A stretch of 64,000 nt of DNA from Bradyrhizobium sp. ARR65 (GTDB lineage Bacteria > Pseudomonadota > Alphaproteobacteria > Rhizobiales > Xanthobacteraceae), in the NCBI RefSeq assembly GCF_000472385.1, contig NZ_AWZU01000008.1, forward strand, positions 124,001 through 188,000, in the 5' to 3' direction. Under the pieces are notes generated by a model. It ran no database searches. It worked only from the letters and a program-made list of their open reading frames with translations, and was not told the DNA's origin. The position numbers and the translations under genes were made by a program. Of this stretch, positions 25,800-35,563 are shown piece by piece. The number at the start of each line of letters is the position of its first letter. Position 1 is the stretch's first letter.

Positions 25800-26264
25800 T
25801 CAAGTGCACAAGGACTTCAGCTCTGGTGGTGGGGCGCCCTTCCCCTCAAGCATCCCCAGCGCTAGCGCGGCCTCCACCCGCACGCTCGGATCCTGATCAC
25901 CCGCCAGCTGCCGGAGCGAGAGGAGAGCTTGTTCGATCCCCGGGAGGGCCGGACCGAGGCGCCCGAGGTGCCAGGCCGCCAGGCTGCGGACGAAGGCAAG
26001 CTCGTTGCCCAACTCCGCGATGAGGACGGTGACCGACTCTCCACCCGGCGGCGCCACGCGGGCGAGGGCTGCCGCCGCCCAGACGCGCACGAACCCAACC
26101 GGGTCATGAAGGGCTGCGGCGAGGTCGGACACAGCCTCGCTTGCCGCGGGACCGATCTCGCCTAGAGCGTATGCGCCGAGGCGGCGCCGGAGCGGATCGC
26201 TGCTCGAAAGCTCCCCCACCCAGTCTGGGACGGAAGTCCCTAGGTAAGCGACCTGCGCGCTCAT
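25800..26264 (-). CDS. HEAT-repeat protein
   Basis: A 154-residue protein made almost entirely of HEAT-like helical repeats, for example 'DPLRRRLGAYALGEIGPAASEAVSDLAAAL', 'DPVGFVRVWAAAALARV', 'ELAFVRSLAAWHLGRLG' and 'DPSVRVEAALALGML'. The ATG at 26264 follows a GAGGTGGACC ribosome site. It lies 14 bases after the GH15 gene on the same strand and shares its very high GC and G/C-rich third positions. It is probably a binding scaffold; no catalytic motif is present. Confidence 0.8.
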   Translation of the reverse strand: MSAQVAYLGTSVPDWVGELSSSDPLRRRLGAYALGEIGPAASEAVSDLAAALHDPVGFVRVWAAAALARVAPPGGESVTVLIAELGNELAFVRSLAAWHLGRLGPALPGIEQALLSLRQLAGDQDPSVRVEAALALGMLEGKGAPPPELKSLCT

Positions 26265-26278
26265 GGTCCACCTCTTGC

Positions 26279-28099
26279 TCAAGGCCTCGCGCCGAGTCGG
26301 CGGTCCAGGTTGAACGCGGCACTGATCAACCCGATATGAGTGAATGCCTGGGGGAAGTTGCCCAGCGCTTCGCCACGCGGACCCGTCTCCTCGGCGTACA
26401 GGCCGAGATGATTGGCGTAGGTCAGCATCTTCTCGAAGATGAAGCGGGCCTCCTCGGCGCGGCCCGCCCGGGCCAGCGCTTCCACCAGCCAGAACGTACA
26501 CATATTGAACGTCCCCTCGCTGCCGGTCAGGCCGTCGCCGGCTCCTCTGCCGATCTCGTAGCGATGCACCAGGCTGTCGGAGACGAGCTCCGCCATGATC
26601 CGATCGAGCGTCCCGCGCATACGGGGGTCGGTCGGCGACAGGAAGAAGACGAGCGGCATGATCAGGTTGGACGCATCCACCGCGTCGGTGGCGAAGTGCT
26701 GCACGAAGGTCTTCCGCTCGGTGTCCCAGCCGTGCCTCATGATGGCCTCGTAGATGCGGTCTCGCTCCGCGGCCAGGCGGATGTGGTCCAGCGGCAGGCT
26801 CCGCTTCTGCGCAAGGCGGAGCGCTCGGTCCAGCGCCACCCAGCACTGCACCTTGGAGTACACGAACTGCTGCTGTCCACCGCGCACCTCCCAGATGCCG
26901 TCGTCGGCTCGCTCCCAGTTGTTCGCCACCCAGTCCAACATCTTGCGCAAGTGACACCACGAGTCATAGCCGATCGGCGCCCCGTACTTGTCGTACAGGT
27001 AGACGGCGTCCATCAGCTCGCCATAGATGTCCAGCTGCAGCTGGTCGACAGCGGCGTTGCCGACTCGCACCGGACGCGAGCCGCGGTAGCCGTCGAGGTG
27101 GTCGAGCACCTCCTCGGGCAGCTCGTGCCCGCCGTCGATGCGGTACATAGTCTGCAACGGGTCGCCCCGGGCGCCCTCGAAGGCTCGCTGCTCCAACCAT
27201 GCCATGAACTGCTCTGCCTCCGACGTCAGCCCCAGGCGCAGGAAGGCGTAATTGGTGAAAGCGGCGTCGCGCACCCAAGTATATCGATAATCCCAGTTGC
27301 GCACCCCGCCGATCTCTTCCGGCAGCCCGCACGTAGGCGCTGCCACGATCGCGCCGGTCGGCGCGAAGGTCAGCAGCTTCAACACCAGCGCCGAGCGGTG
27401 AACCATCTCGCGCCAGCGACCTGAATAGTTGCACTTCCTCAGCCACTGCCGCCAAAACGCCAGCGTCCGCGTCAAAGCCTCCGTGCCGACCAGCCGCGCC
27501 TCGAGCAGGACGCCGTCATGAACGCCGTCGTGGCCGTTCTCCTCCACCTGGCGAAGAATGAATGTTGTCGTCTCGCCGGGGTTGAGGACGAACTCGGCAG
27601 CGACGCCGTCGCCCTGCCGAGCAAGCGGGAAGCGGCTGACCAGCGAGACTTTCATGCCTTGCGCCTCGAAGATCGCTCCCCGGCCCTCCAGGACGACCTC
27701 GTGTGGCCGGCGGGCGAAGTCGAAAGCCGGCCGGCAGTCGAGGCGGAAGCGGACCGACCCGCGCACGGCCCGCACGACCCGGACGATCTGATGGATCTTT
27801 CTGGTCTCGCACGCGCCTTGGACCGGCATGAAGTCCACGACCTCACCGACGCCCTGGTCGCTAAGAAAGCGCGTCACCAGGACGTTGCTGTCAGGCATGT
27901 ACATCTGCTTGTGCTGGGCCTCGTAGAGACTGGCGATGCGGAATGAGCCCCCTTTCTGGTCGTCGAGGATCGCCGCGAAGACACTCGGCGAGTCAAAGTG
28001 CGGCAAGCAGCACCAGTCGATGGACCCATCGATGCCGACGAGGGCAACGGTGTGCAGGTCGCCGATGACGCCGTAGGACTCGATCGGCTTGTAGCCCAT
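26279..28099 (-). CDS. Glycoside hydrolase family 15 protein (glucoamylase/trehalase-like)
   Basis: A 606-residue soluble enzyme from ATG 28099. The N-terminal '[38 protein letters not shown]' is the bacterial GH15 super-sandwich start. The (alpha/alpha)6 domain has '[15 protein letters not shown]', 'GIWEVRGG' with the expected catalytic acid Glu, and '[14 protein letters not shown]'. No signal peptide, so intracellular. Members hydrolyse alpha-glucans or trehalose to glucose. Operon partner is the HEAT-repeat gene. The very high GC differs from the neighbours and suggests transfer. Substrate cannot be fixed from sequence alone. Confidence 0.85.
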   Translation of the reverse strand: MGYKPIESYGVIGDLHTVALVGIDGSIDWCCLPHFDSPSVFAAILDDQKGGSFRIASLYEAQHKQMYMPDSNVLVTRFLSDQGVGEVVDFMPVQGACETRKIHQIVRVVRAVRGSVRFRLDCRPAFDFARRPHEVVLEGRGAIFEAQGMKVSLVSRFPLARQGDGVAAEFVLNPGETTTFILRQVEENGHDGVHDGVLLEARLVGTEALTRTLAFWRQWLRKCNYSGRWREMVHRSALVLKLLTFAPTGAIVAAPTCGLPEEIGGVRNWDYRYTWVRDAAFTNYAFLRLGLTSEAEQFMAWLEQRAFEGARGDPLQTMYRIDGGHELPEEVLDHLDGYRGSRPVRVGNAAVDQLQLDIYGELMDAVYLYDKYGAPIGYDSWCHLRKMLDWVANNWERADDGIWEVRGGQQQFVYSKVQCWVALDRALRLAQKRSLPLDHIRLAAERDRIYEAIMRHGWDTERKTFVQHFATDAVDASNLIMPLVFFLSPTDPRMRGTLDRIMAELVSDSLVHRYEIGRGAGDGLTGSEGTFNMCTFWLVEALARAGRAEEARFIFEKMLTYANHLGLYAEETGPRGEALGNFPQAFTHIGLISAAFNLDRRLGARP

Positions 28100-28260
28100 G
28101 ATCTCGTCTCCTCCGCTCGCTCGACGCTGATCGAGCCCGACGGCGGGCGTGTCGTCAATGCCCCGAGGGGGCAAAAAAGTCACACCGGATGTTCAACTTT
28201 CTTGCTCGCAAGCTCGCTCACTTCGCCCGCGGCCCGTAAATTTCTGAAGTTCAGAATCCG

Positions 28261-30423
28261 CTAGGAACGTGGAAGCTCCAGCCGTGCACCGAAGGGCCTC
28301 CTCTGGACGGCTCCTGGAGCGCCTCGCAGGACGTCAAAGCGCGTCTCATCGCCATCGCGCCAGAAACGGATGTCGAAAAGCTCTGTACCGAGACGCAGAT
28401 CGAGTACGGTCAGATCGGGCAACCATTGCGGCAGAGCTGGATCAATATACAGCCTTCCCTTCGGAGCGTCCGGCGCGAACCCAAGTATCGCCTGAAGAAA
28501 TGCGAAGACCGACCCCGCTGCCCAAGCCTGTGGGATGTTGGCGCCAAGATATTGAACGGGAAAGCTCCTTTGATCACGCTCGATCGTCGTATAGAGCTCA
28601 GGCAGCTGATTGGACAGGAAGTGGCTTCCTGCATCGCTGATATCGCGCGCGATCCTTGCGGCCTCTGCGTGGAATCCATATCGTTTAAAGCCGAGCGCGA
28701 TGATGGCATTGTCGTGGGGCCAGACCGACCCGGTTTGGTAATTGTATGGGTTGAACGCTGGGTTCGAGGCCGAGAGCGTGCGGATACCCCAACCGCTCCA
28801 CATGTCCAACGCCATGAGACGTTGCACGATCTTACCGGAGCGTTCCTGTGGAACGATGCCTGACCACAAGCAATGGCCGGCATTGGAGGCAACCGTGAGG
28901 ACCTTTTTCTTTTCGCCATCCAGCGCCATGGCGTAGAAACCCAACTCCTCATCCCAGAAGGCCTCGTTGAACCGTTTGAAGAGCGCTGCGGCTTTCCTTC
29001 GCAGATCCGCGGCGCAGCGTGCCTTGCCGAGTTCATCGAACACTTCTGCCATGCGCAGCCAGGCGTCATAGACGTAGCCCTGCAATTCGCAGAGCGCCTT
29101 CGGTCCCTTGACGAGAGATCCGTCAGGATAAACCACACCGTCTCCGGAATCCTTCCAGCCCATATTCTCGTAGCCAACCGGAGAGCGGGTCTGATATTCC
29201 TGAAATCCATCGCCGTCGCTATCACCGTGATTGTCTATCCAGGACAGGCATCCCTCTGCGGTCTCAAGATGCCGATCCAACAGCGCCTTGTCGCCCGTTG
29301 CCCGCCAGGCCGCATGGAGTGTGATGAGATAGAGCGGCGTCGCATCGGCCGTGCCGTAATATGGCGTGTGCGGGATCAGTCTGAAATGAGCGAGTTCTCC
29401 GTAGCGGATTTCATGCAGGATCTTACCCGGCTCCGCGTCACGATAATCGTCCTGTTCCTTCGCCTGGAGCGAGCCCAGGATATCGAGCGTTCCACGGGCG
29501 AAATCTGGATAGATCAGCATGTTCTGTAGCGACACGATCAAGCTGTCCCGGCCGAACGGAGCCACAAACCACGGCAAGCCGGCGGCAGGCAGGAACACCA
29601 TGTGATCGGTGCCGGCGATCGGGAGCCGAAGCGCCGCCATGTCCTCCAGCGCCTGGCGATAAAGGCGGTAGAACTCCTCGTTACTGCAGCGGATCTTCAG
29701 TACCGATTGTAGCCAGTCCGAGAGCGCCTCGGCGTGGCGGGTTCGTTCATGGTCGTCCACACACTCACCCGGTGCAGCGAAGTGCCGGTCGCCATCCTCC
29801 AACGCATAGAGCAAGCAGCAATGCCAGCCTTCGCCCGGCTCGAGGCCGATTTCGAAGCTCAGCCGACCATTGGCGTACTCGATTTCGCTCTGGCGATGTG
29901 CAGGAGAAACGGCTACTGCGCGGATGAAATCGCAATTGCGATAGCATGTGCGAAGTTCCTGCTTCGTCGACGACCATGTCGTGGTGATCCGTCCGCGGCG
30001 CACAATGTCGCCCGACTTTACCTCGAAAAGATCTGCGAAATCGGACCGTATCGCGATCTCGAGCTGGAAGCGTACCCGCTTCATGCTGTGATTTGTAATG
30101 TCGAGATCCTCGTGCATCCCGCCATTGATGCATCGGCTGATCACGAAACCAAGTGTGCGCGGCGGGATCAAGCCGTCGGCGGTGGGAATGCTGGGATTCG
30201 TAAGATAAATTCGGGACGCGTAATGGGTGATGGAACCTCCATTGAGAAGATCCCAAGGCTCACCATTTGCGTAGACGGCCCAGCTGCTGATTACTCTTGT
30301 ATCAAAGAAATAGAGTCCCTTTTCGGTTGGCCAGTTGATTTGTGCGTCTGGTTCGCTGACCAGCACCGTTTGCCCCTGATGGATCGAGATTTGATGCGGA
30401 CCAACCTGAACCTTAAATGGCAT
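28261..30423 (-). CDS. Amylo-alpha-1,6-glucosidase (glycogen debranching enzyme-like)
   Basis: A 720-residue protein. The N-terminal beta domain 'GLYFFDTRVISSWAVYANGEPW' matches the bacterial debranching-enzyme N-terminal family. The (alpha/alpha)6 catalytic domain has 'VAPFGRDSLIVSLQNMLIYPDFARGTL' and 'YQTGSVWPHDNAIIALGF'. It has no signal peptide and would trim glycogen or maltodextrin branches in the cytoplasm. It lies upstream of the GH15 gene on the same strand, 160 bases apart, so both may be cotranscribed, feeding free glucose to the glucokinase and pentose phosphate genes downstream on the other strand. Confidence 0.85.
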   Translation of the reverse strand: MPFKVQVGPHQISIHQGQTVLVSEPDAQINWPTEKGLYFFDTRVISSWAVYANGEPWDLLNGGSITHYASRIYLTNPSIPTADGLIPPRTLGFVISRCINGGMHEDLDITNHSMKRVRFQLEIAIRSDFADLFEVKSGDIVRRGRITTTWSSTKQELRTCYRNCDFIRAVAVSPAHRQSEIEYANGRLSFEIGLEPGEGWHCCLLYALEDGDRHFAAPGECVDDHERTRHAEALSDWLQSVLKIRCSNEEFYRLYRQALEDMAALRLPIAGTDHMVFLPAAGLPWFVAPFGRDSLIVSLQNMLIYPDFARGTLDILGSLQAKEQDDYRDAEPGKILHEIRYGELAHFRLIPHTPYYGTADATPLYLITLHAAWRATGDKALLDRHLETAEGCLSWIDNHGDSDGDGFQEYQTRSPVGYENMGWKDSGDGVVYPDGSLVKGPKALCELQGYVYDAWLRMAEVFDELGKARCAADLRRKAAALFKRFNEAFWDEELGFYAMALDGEKKKVLTVASNAGHCLWSGIVPQERSGKIVQRLMALDMWSGWGIRTLSASNPAFNPYNYQTGSVWPHDNAIIALGFKRYGFHAEAARIARDISDAGSHFLSNQLPELYTTIERDQRSFPVQYLGANIPQAWAAGSVFAFLQAILGFAPDAPKGRLYIDPALPQWLPDLTVLDLRLGTELFDIRFWRDGDETRFDVLRGAPGAVQRRPFGARLELPRS

Positions 30424-31206
30424 AGCATGCTCCCGAACTCGGCTCGCTCTTGTGGTTGTTTACGATTGGGACGCTCCACACGATCGACGCCCTGCTTTGC
30501 GGCCGCTTCAGAGAAGCGCGCAGTCCGGAACGTTGCGCGCACGGTTTTCATGCATAATTTCAATGCATAATATTGTGCGCTGGGTTGACAACGGCAATGG
30601 GAGAAAACGCCTCCGGGAAGTTACCGACCAAACGCTGAGCTGTAACGTCGTAGTCTTTGTCAGGGCGGCGTATTACACAATGGGAGCACGAGCATCTGCT
30701 CGAGGCTGTGCAGCAGCGCCTTGACGTAACCAGTTGCTATTCCTGCTTCCGCTTGGTGCCCACGATCGCAACAATGGCACCAGCAACGACCAGATGAGGT
30801 TGCAAGCTTCTCTCGCAAGGCAGAAGCATTGCTAAGCCAGAAGCATCACGCGTTTCGGTCTCATCTGCCAGCCGGATTAGGTTTCCGACCAGGACGAACG
30901 ATACCACACCTTGCTCTCCCGCTCCGGCTCGGTGGGGATCTTATTTCCGCACGCACGAACTCCCGCGCCGCAGCCGCAAATGCCTATAGCGAATAGGTCA
31001 GCGTTTCAGACGTACATCCCTTAGTGGCAAACTGTCATAACGCTAGAGGGCTGGTCGTTGCTTCTCCGAAGAAGTCGCGCTACCAGTGGGCGGGTGCGTA
31101 CGGGCCTTGATACGGCGTTCACGATAGAGATGCCTTTACGAAGTGTTCCGAGTTCAGTCCTTCCCGCCGCACGCGCCGGCAGGACGAAGGCTGAAGGGGC
31201 GAGACC
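30424..31206. other. Long divergent gap between debranching enzyme and phosphatase genes
   Basis: About 780 bases. It must contain promoters for both directions. One small minus-strand frame, 30737-30907 (56 residues, GTG start after a GGGAGAG motif), reads 'MVSFVLVGNLIRLADETETR' then ends in a hydrophobic 'HLVVAGAIVAIVGTKRKQE'; it may be a small membrane protein or a remnant. No other coding, repeat or RNA feature was recognised. Confidence 0.35.
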
Positions 31207-31827
31207 ATGAGCGCCGTCCTTCCGATCATTTGCCTTGCAAGGCATGGCGAAACCGCGTGGAGCCTCTCAGGCCAGCATACTGGCCTCACAGATTTGCCTC
31301 TCACCGAGCGCGGCGAACTCAATGCGCAGAGTTTGGGCACGCGATTGCTGCGTTTCACTTTCGCAAAAGTGTTCACCAGCCCCCTGAAGCGAGCGGTCCG
31401 GACGTCTGAGTTGGCTGGCTTCGGCGTCGAAGCGGAAACCGACTGCGATCTGCTGGAATGGAATTACGGCCAATACGAGGGGCGTCGCACAAAGGAGATC
31501 CATGAAGAGCGTCCGGGCTGGCAATTGTTTCGCGACGGCTGTCCGGGAGGAGAAGCACCGCATCAAGTCGGCGCCCGGGCCGATCGCATCGTGCAGCGCG
31601 TTCGCAACGTCCCAGGGAACGTGTTATTGTTTTCGAGCGGACATTTTCTCCGAGTTTTGGCGGCACGCTGGTTAGGCCTCGATGCGGGGGCCGGACGATT
31701 CTTCACGCTCGATACCGCAAGCCTGAGCATACTTGGGTACGAACACGATCAGTCAGAACCAGCGGTCCGGCTGTGGAACGACACCGGGCACGTCGAAGGT
31801 CGGTTCGCACCAGCCTTCGCGCGCTAA
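31207..31827 (+). CDS. Histidine phosphatase family protein (phosphoglycerate-mutase-like)
   Basis: A 206-residue protein with the RHGE motif at residues 12-15 ('CLARHGETAWS'), the second Arg in 'TSPLKRAVRTSELAG', the acid 'LEWNYGQYEG' and the second catalytic His in 'LLFSSGHFLRVLAARW'. The family removes phosphate from sugar phosphates or similar small molecules. It is the first plus-strand gene of the central-carbon cluster and may act as a sugar phosphatase there. Substrate unknown. Confidence 0.85.
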   Translation: MSAVLPIICLARHGETAWSLSGQHTGLTDLPLTERGELNAQSLGTRLLRFTFAKVFTSPLKRAVRTSELAGFGVEAETDCDLLEWNYGQYEGRRTKEIHEERPGWQLFRDGCPGGEAPHQVGARADRIVQRVRNVPGNVLLFSSGHFLRVLAARWLGLDAGAGRFFTLDTASLSILGYEHDQSEPAVRLWNDTGHVEGRFAPAFAR

Positions 31828-31926
31828 GATGGAAGCGCTAGTCGGAGTAACATAGTCTTGAATATGCACGTGCGTGCTAGGCGCACACGGTGAGCACATT
31901 GCAGAGAGTTGCGTAAGGTAAGACCG

Positions 31927-32619
31927 ATGAACCAGGTCGTCTTTCTGGTCGATGTCGACAATACGCTTCTCGACAACGACCACATCCAGGCTGACATCAA
32001 GGCCCATCTCGAGCGCCAGTACGGTGCCGCCTGTCGCGACCGCTACTGGGCAATTCTCGAGGATCTGTTCGAAGAACTGGGGTATCGAGACTATCTCGGT
32101 GCGCTGCAGCGGTACCGCGTCGAACACCCGCAGGACATGCACCTATTGTCCATGTCGTCATTCCTGGTCGATTACCCGTTCGCCAATCGTTTGTATCCGG
32201 AATCCCTGGATGTGCTCGAACGACTCCGTCAATGGGGCCCAACCGTCCTTCTCACCGATGGCGACGTCGTGTTTCAACCCCGTAAGGTTGAGCGCTCCGG
32301 GCTTTCGGAGGCAGTCAACTCACACGTGCTGATCTACATCCACAAGGAACTCGCGCTCGATGATGTCGAGGCCCGCTATCCGGCGCTGCACTACGTTCTG
32401 GTGGACGACAAGCCGCGTATCCTTGCCGCGGTCAAGGAGGCCTGGGGCATCCGCGTCACCACCGTCCTTCCCCGACAGGGACAATATGCGCACGACGCGA
32501 ACGCCCTCGCCTCCTTCGCCACACCCGACGTGACGGTGGACCGGATCGGAGACCTACTCGACTGCGATCTGGGTCGTCTGCTTGCGGCAGCCCCACGACT
32601 CGACGCTGTGCGGAGGTGA
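31927..32619 (+). CDS. HAD-superfamily hydrolase
   Basis: A 230-residue protein from ATG 31927. Motif I DVDNTL carries the nucleophile Asp9 and Asp11; motif II is 'VLLTDGD', and motif IV 'YVLVDDKPRILAAVKEAWG'. The cap region is helical. The family usually dephosphorylates small phosphorylated metabolites. It lies five bases before the transaldolase gene, so it is part of the operon and may work on sugar phosphates. Confidence 0.8.
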   Translation: MNQVVFLVDVDNTLLDNDHIQADIKAHLERQYGAACRDRYWAILEDLFEELGYRDYLGALQRYRVEHPQDMHLLSMSSFLVDYPFANRLYPESLDVLERLRQWGPTVLLTDGDVVFQPRKVERSGLSEAVNSHVLIYIHKELALDDVEARYPALHYVLVDDKPRILAAVKEAWGIRVTTVLPRQGQYAHDANALASFATPDVTVDRIGDLLDCDLGRLLAAAPRLDAVRR

Positions 32620-32623
32620 AGCG

Positions 32624-33709
32624 ATGAAAGCAACACAAAAGCTCCACGAACTCGGACAGAGCGTTTGGCTCGACAACATCACTCGCGACCTGCTGACCAG
32701 CGGCACTTTGACGCGCTACATCGCCGACTTCTCGCTGACGGGACTCACATCGAACCCCACAATCTTCGACCATGCTATCAAGAACAGCTCTGACTATGAT
32801 TCAGCGATCCGCAGCAAGCTCTCGGAGGGAAAGTCGGGCGAGACGTTATTCTTCGAACTCGCAATCGAAGATCTCGCCCAGGCAGCAGACCTGTTCCGCC
32901 CGATTTGGGACCGCACCAACGGCGTAGACGGATGGGTCTCACTCGAGGTCTCGCCCCTTCTCGCGCATGAGACGGCCAGCACAATCGCGGCGGCCAAGGA
33001 GTTGCATGCTCAGGCGAACCGCCCCAACCTCTTCATCAAGATACCCGGTACACGGGAAGGATTGCCCGCCATCGAAGAAACGATCTTTGCCGGCGTGCCC
33101 GTGAATGTGACGCTATTGTTCAGCCGGGAGCATTATCTCGCTGCCGCCGAGGCATATCTGCGCGGCATCGAGCGGCGCATCGCAGCCGGCCTAAATCCAG
33201 ATGTTGGATCCGTTGCGTCGGTCTTCGTCAGCCGCTGGGATGCCGCCGTAGCGAACGAAGTGCCCGCGCAATTACGCAATCAGCTCGGTATCGCGATCGC
33301 GAAACGAACCTACAAGTCGGCATGCGAATTGCTCTGCTCGGCGCGTTCGCGCCGCATCTACAACGAGGGCGGGCGGCCACAGCGCCTGTTATGGGCGAGC
33401 ACAGGGACCAAGGATCCGGCAGCGTCTGACGTTTTATACGTCAAGGCGCTGGCCGCACCGCTCACGGTGAACACCATGCCGGAAGGCACGGTGAAGGCCC
33501 TCGCCGATCACGGCGAGATCGAAGAGACGTTGCCGTCCGATGGCGGCGATTCCGAAGAGGTATTCTCGCAATTCGCGAAGGCCGGCGTCGACATCCAAGC
33601 GCTAGCAGCGACATTGCAGGATGAGGGCGCCAAATCGTTTATCAAGTCCTGGAATGAGTTTATGAGCGTCATCTCCGCCAAGACCGAGGTGCTCAAGAAG
33701 GCAAGCTAA
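32624..33709 (+). CDS. tal: Transaldolase
   Basis: A 361-residue enzyme of the long bacterial subtype. The Schiff-base Lys139 is in 'NLFIKIPGT'; 'GLTSNPTIFDHAI' and 'VNVTLLFSREHYLAAAEAYLRG' are further hallmarks. It transfers dihydroxyacetone units between sedoheptulose-7-phosphate and glyceraldehyde-3-phosphate in the non-oxidative pentose phosphate pathway. ATG 32624 follows a GGAGGTGA ribosome site. Part of a gene set with gnd, zwf and tkt. Confidence 0.9.
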   Translation: MKATQKLHELGQSVWLDNITRDLLTSGTLTRYIADFSLTGLTSNPTIFDHAIKNSSDYDSAIRSKLSEGKSGETLFFELAIEDLAQAADLFRPIWDRTNGVDGWVSLEVSPLLAHETASTIAAAKELHAQANRPNLFIKIPGTREGLPAIEETIFAGVPVNVTLLFSREHYLAAAEAYLRGIERRIAAGLNPDVGSVASVFVSRWDAAVANEVPAQLRNQLGIAIAKRTYKSACELLCSARSRRIYNEGGRPQRLLWASTGTKDPAASDVLYVKALAAPLTVNTMPEGTVKALADHGEIEETLPSDGGDSEEVFSQFAKAGVDIQALAATLQDEGAKSFIKSWNEFMSVISAKTEVLKKAS

Positions 33710-33734
33710 ATTCCAATCGAGACAAAGGTCTTCC

Positions 33735-34415
33735 ATGAAGATACTGGTCATTGACGTGGGCGGCACCCACGTCAAGATCCTTGCCTCCGGCGAAAAAATG
33801 AAACGAGAAATTGACTCCGGGCCGAGCCTGACGGCACGGCAGATGGTATCGAGCGTCAAGAAACTGGCCGATGATTGGGAATATGACGTGGTCTCGATTG
33901 GTTATCCGGGCCCCGTTGTGCATGACCGGCCAGTGGCGGAACCTCACAATCTCGGAAAAGGCTGGATCGGCTTCAACTTCGCTGCGGCATTCAAACTGCC
34001 AACGAAAGTCATCAACGATGCGGCGATGCAGGCGCTCGGCAGCTACCGCGGCGGCAAAATGCTGTTTCTCGGGCTAGGGACCGGGCTCGGCTCGGCGATG
34101 ATCATCGATGGCATCGTGCAGCCGATGGAGCTTGGGCACTTGCCCTACAAGAAGGGGGTCTATGAGGACTATGTCGGCGCCCGCGCGTTGGAGGAATTTG
34201 GCAGGAAAGCATGGCGTAAGCACGTCGAAGATGTCGTTGAATATCTGGTTGCGGCACTCCAACCGGAGGACGTCGTGCTGGGCGGCGGCAACGCCAAATT
34301 ATTAAAAAATCTGCCGCCATTATGCCGGCTTGGGGATAATGCCAACGCATTCAAGGGTGGCTTCCGAATGTGGGAAGGTCCGCCAAATGCCACGACAGCT
34401 CGACCAACGCATTGA
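33735..34415 (+). CDS. ppgK: Polyphosphate-type glucokinase (ROK family)
   Basis: A 226-residue ROK-fold kinase. The phosphate-binding loop 'VIDVGGTHVKIL' is at the N-terminus, 'INDAAMQALGSYRG' holds the catalytic-type Asp, and 'LFLGLGTGLGSAMIIDG' is the second phosphate motif. The C-terminal 'GDNANAFKGGFRMWE' matches the polyphosphate/ATP glucokinase type. It makes glucose-6-phosphate, the substrate of the zwf product downstream, so it links the alpha-glucan enzymes to the pentose phosphate pathway. The choice of polyphosphate over ATP is inferred from the family. Confidence 0.8.
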   Translation: MKILVIDVGGTHVKILASGEKMKREIDSGPSLTARQMVSSVKKLADDWEYDVVSIGYPGPVVHDRPVAEPHNLGKGWIGFNFAAAFKLPTKVINDAAMQALGSYRGGKMLFLGLGTGLGSAMIIDGIVQPMELGHLPYKKGVYEDYVGARALEEFGRKAWRKHVEDVVEYLVAALQPEDVVLGGGNAKLLKNLPPLCRLGDNANAFKGGFRMWEGPPNATTARPTH

Positions 34416-34529
34416 TTGGCCGACATCGCACGATCAGGGACAAGTCGCACTAGATACTGGTCTCGACACGACAGGATATCTGCGCACCAGGGGAAAATCA
34501 CACCGCGGCACAAAAAAGAGGAGCCACTC

Positions 34530-35561
34530 ATGCAACTCGGGATGATCGGTCTCGGCCGGATGGGCGCCAATATGGTGCGAAGACTTGTCCGGGGTGGTCA
34601 CCAATGTGTCGTTTTCGACATGTCGCCAAGCGCCGTTGCCGAACTGGTCAAGGACAACGCGACGGGAAGCGACTCGCTGACGGATTTTGTGAGAAGGCTA
34701 GAAAAACCGCGCGCGATCTGGTTGATGGTTCCGGCGGCAGTCGTGGATAGATCGATCGGCGATCTGCTGCCGCTGCTCGAATCCGGCGACATTCTGATCG
34801 ACGGCGGCAACTCCTACTACATCGATGACATCAGGCGTTCCAAGGAGTTGGCGCGGGACGGCATCGATTATGTAGACGTCGGCACCAGCGGCGGCGTGTG
34901 GGGTCTCGAGCGCGGCTACTGCATGATGATCGGCGGCCCTGACGAGGCCGTGCAGCGGCTGGACCCGATTTTCAAGACTCTCGCTCCCGGTCTCGGCGAT
35001 ATCCCGCGCACCCCGGGACGAGAGCACGCCACCGCAGGCACCTGCGAGCACGGCTATCTCCACTGCGGACAGAGTGGCGCCGGTCATTTCGTCAAGATGG
35101 TCCACAACGGTATCGAGTACGGGCTGATGGCGGCGTATGCCGAGGGCCTCGGTATCCTGCGCGCAGCGAACATTGGCAAGCAGGCGCACGCGGCGGACGC
35201 CGAAACAACCCCCCTTCGCATTCCCGAGCATTACCAATACGACCTGAAGCTGCACGACATCGCAGAATTGTGGCGGCGCGGCAGCGTGATTGCATCGTGG
35301 CTTCTTGATTTGACTGCAACGGCGTTGCTGGAAGATCCGGCGCTCTCCAAATTCGCGGGGCGCGTATCCGACTCCGGCGAAGGACGCTGGACCATCGCAG
35401 CAGCGATCGACGAAGCAGTCCCCGCCCCGGTGCTGACGACGGCGCTTTACGAGCGCTTCAGTTCGCGTGGCGAGGCTGATTTCCAGAACAAGCTGCTTTC
35501 GGCGATGCGCTACGAGTTCGGTGGACACTTGGAAAGGCGGCCAAATGAGAGGCCCAGATAG
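34530..35561 (+). CDS. gnd: 6-phosphogluconate dehydrogenase, decarboxylating (GndA/short type)
   Basis: A 343-residue enzyme from ATG 34530 after a GAGGAG ribosome site; the frame upstream is not protein-like. NAD(P) fold GLGRMG at residues 7-12; '[14 protein letters not shown]', '[22 protein letters not shown]' and the catalytic '[22 protein letters not shown]' are all present. It is the short (about 340-residue) type, often NAD-dependent. It converts 6-phosphogluconate to ribulose-5-phosphate. Its stop is 2 bases before zwf. Confidence 0.9.
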   Translation: MQLGMIGLGRMGANMVRRLVRGGHQCVVFDMSPSAVAELVKDNATGSDSLTDFVRRLEKPRAIWLMVPAAVVDRSIGDLLPLLESGDILIDGGNSYYIDDIRRSKELARDGIDYVDVGTSGGVWGLERGYCMMIGGPDEAVQRLDPIFKTLAPGLGDIPRTPGREHATAGTCEHGYLHCGQSGAGHFVKMVHNGIEYGLMAAYAEGLGILRAANIGKQAHAADAETTPLRIPEHYQYDLKLHDIAELWRRGSVIASWLLDLTATALLEDPALSKFAGRVSDSGEGRWTIAAAIDEAVPAPVLTTALYERFSSRGEADFQNKLLSAMRYEFGGHLERRPNERPR

Positions 35562-35563
35562 CC

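Noticed and set aside
26265..26960. Extended N-terminus for the HEAT-repeat protein
   Set aside because: The same frame is open inside GH15, but those residues are low-complexity Arg/Gly/Pro shadow; a clear ribosome site and ATG exist at 26264.
26141..27424. Long plus-strand frame of over 400 codons opposite the GH15 gene
   Set aside because: Very high GC creates long antisense frames here; the minus-strand GH15 protein explains the sequence fully.
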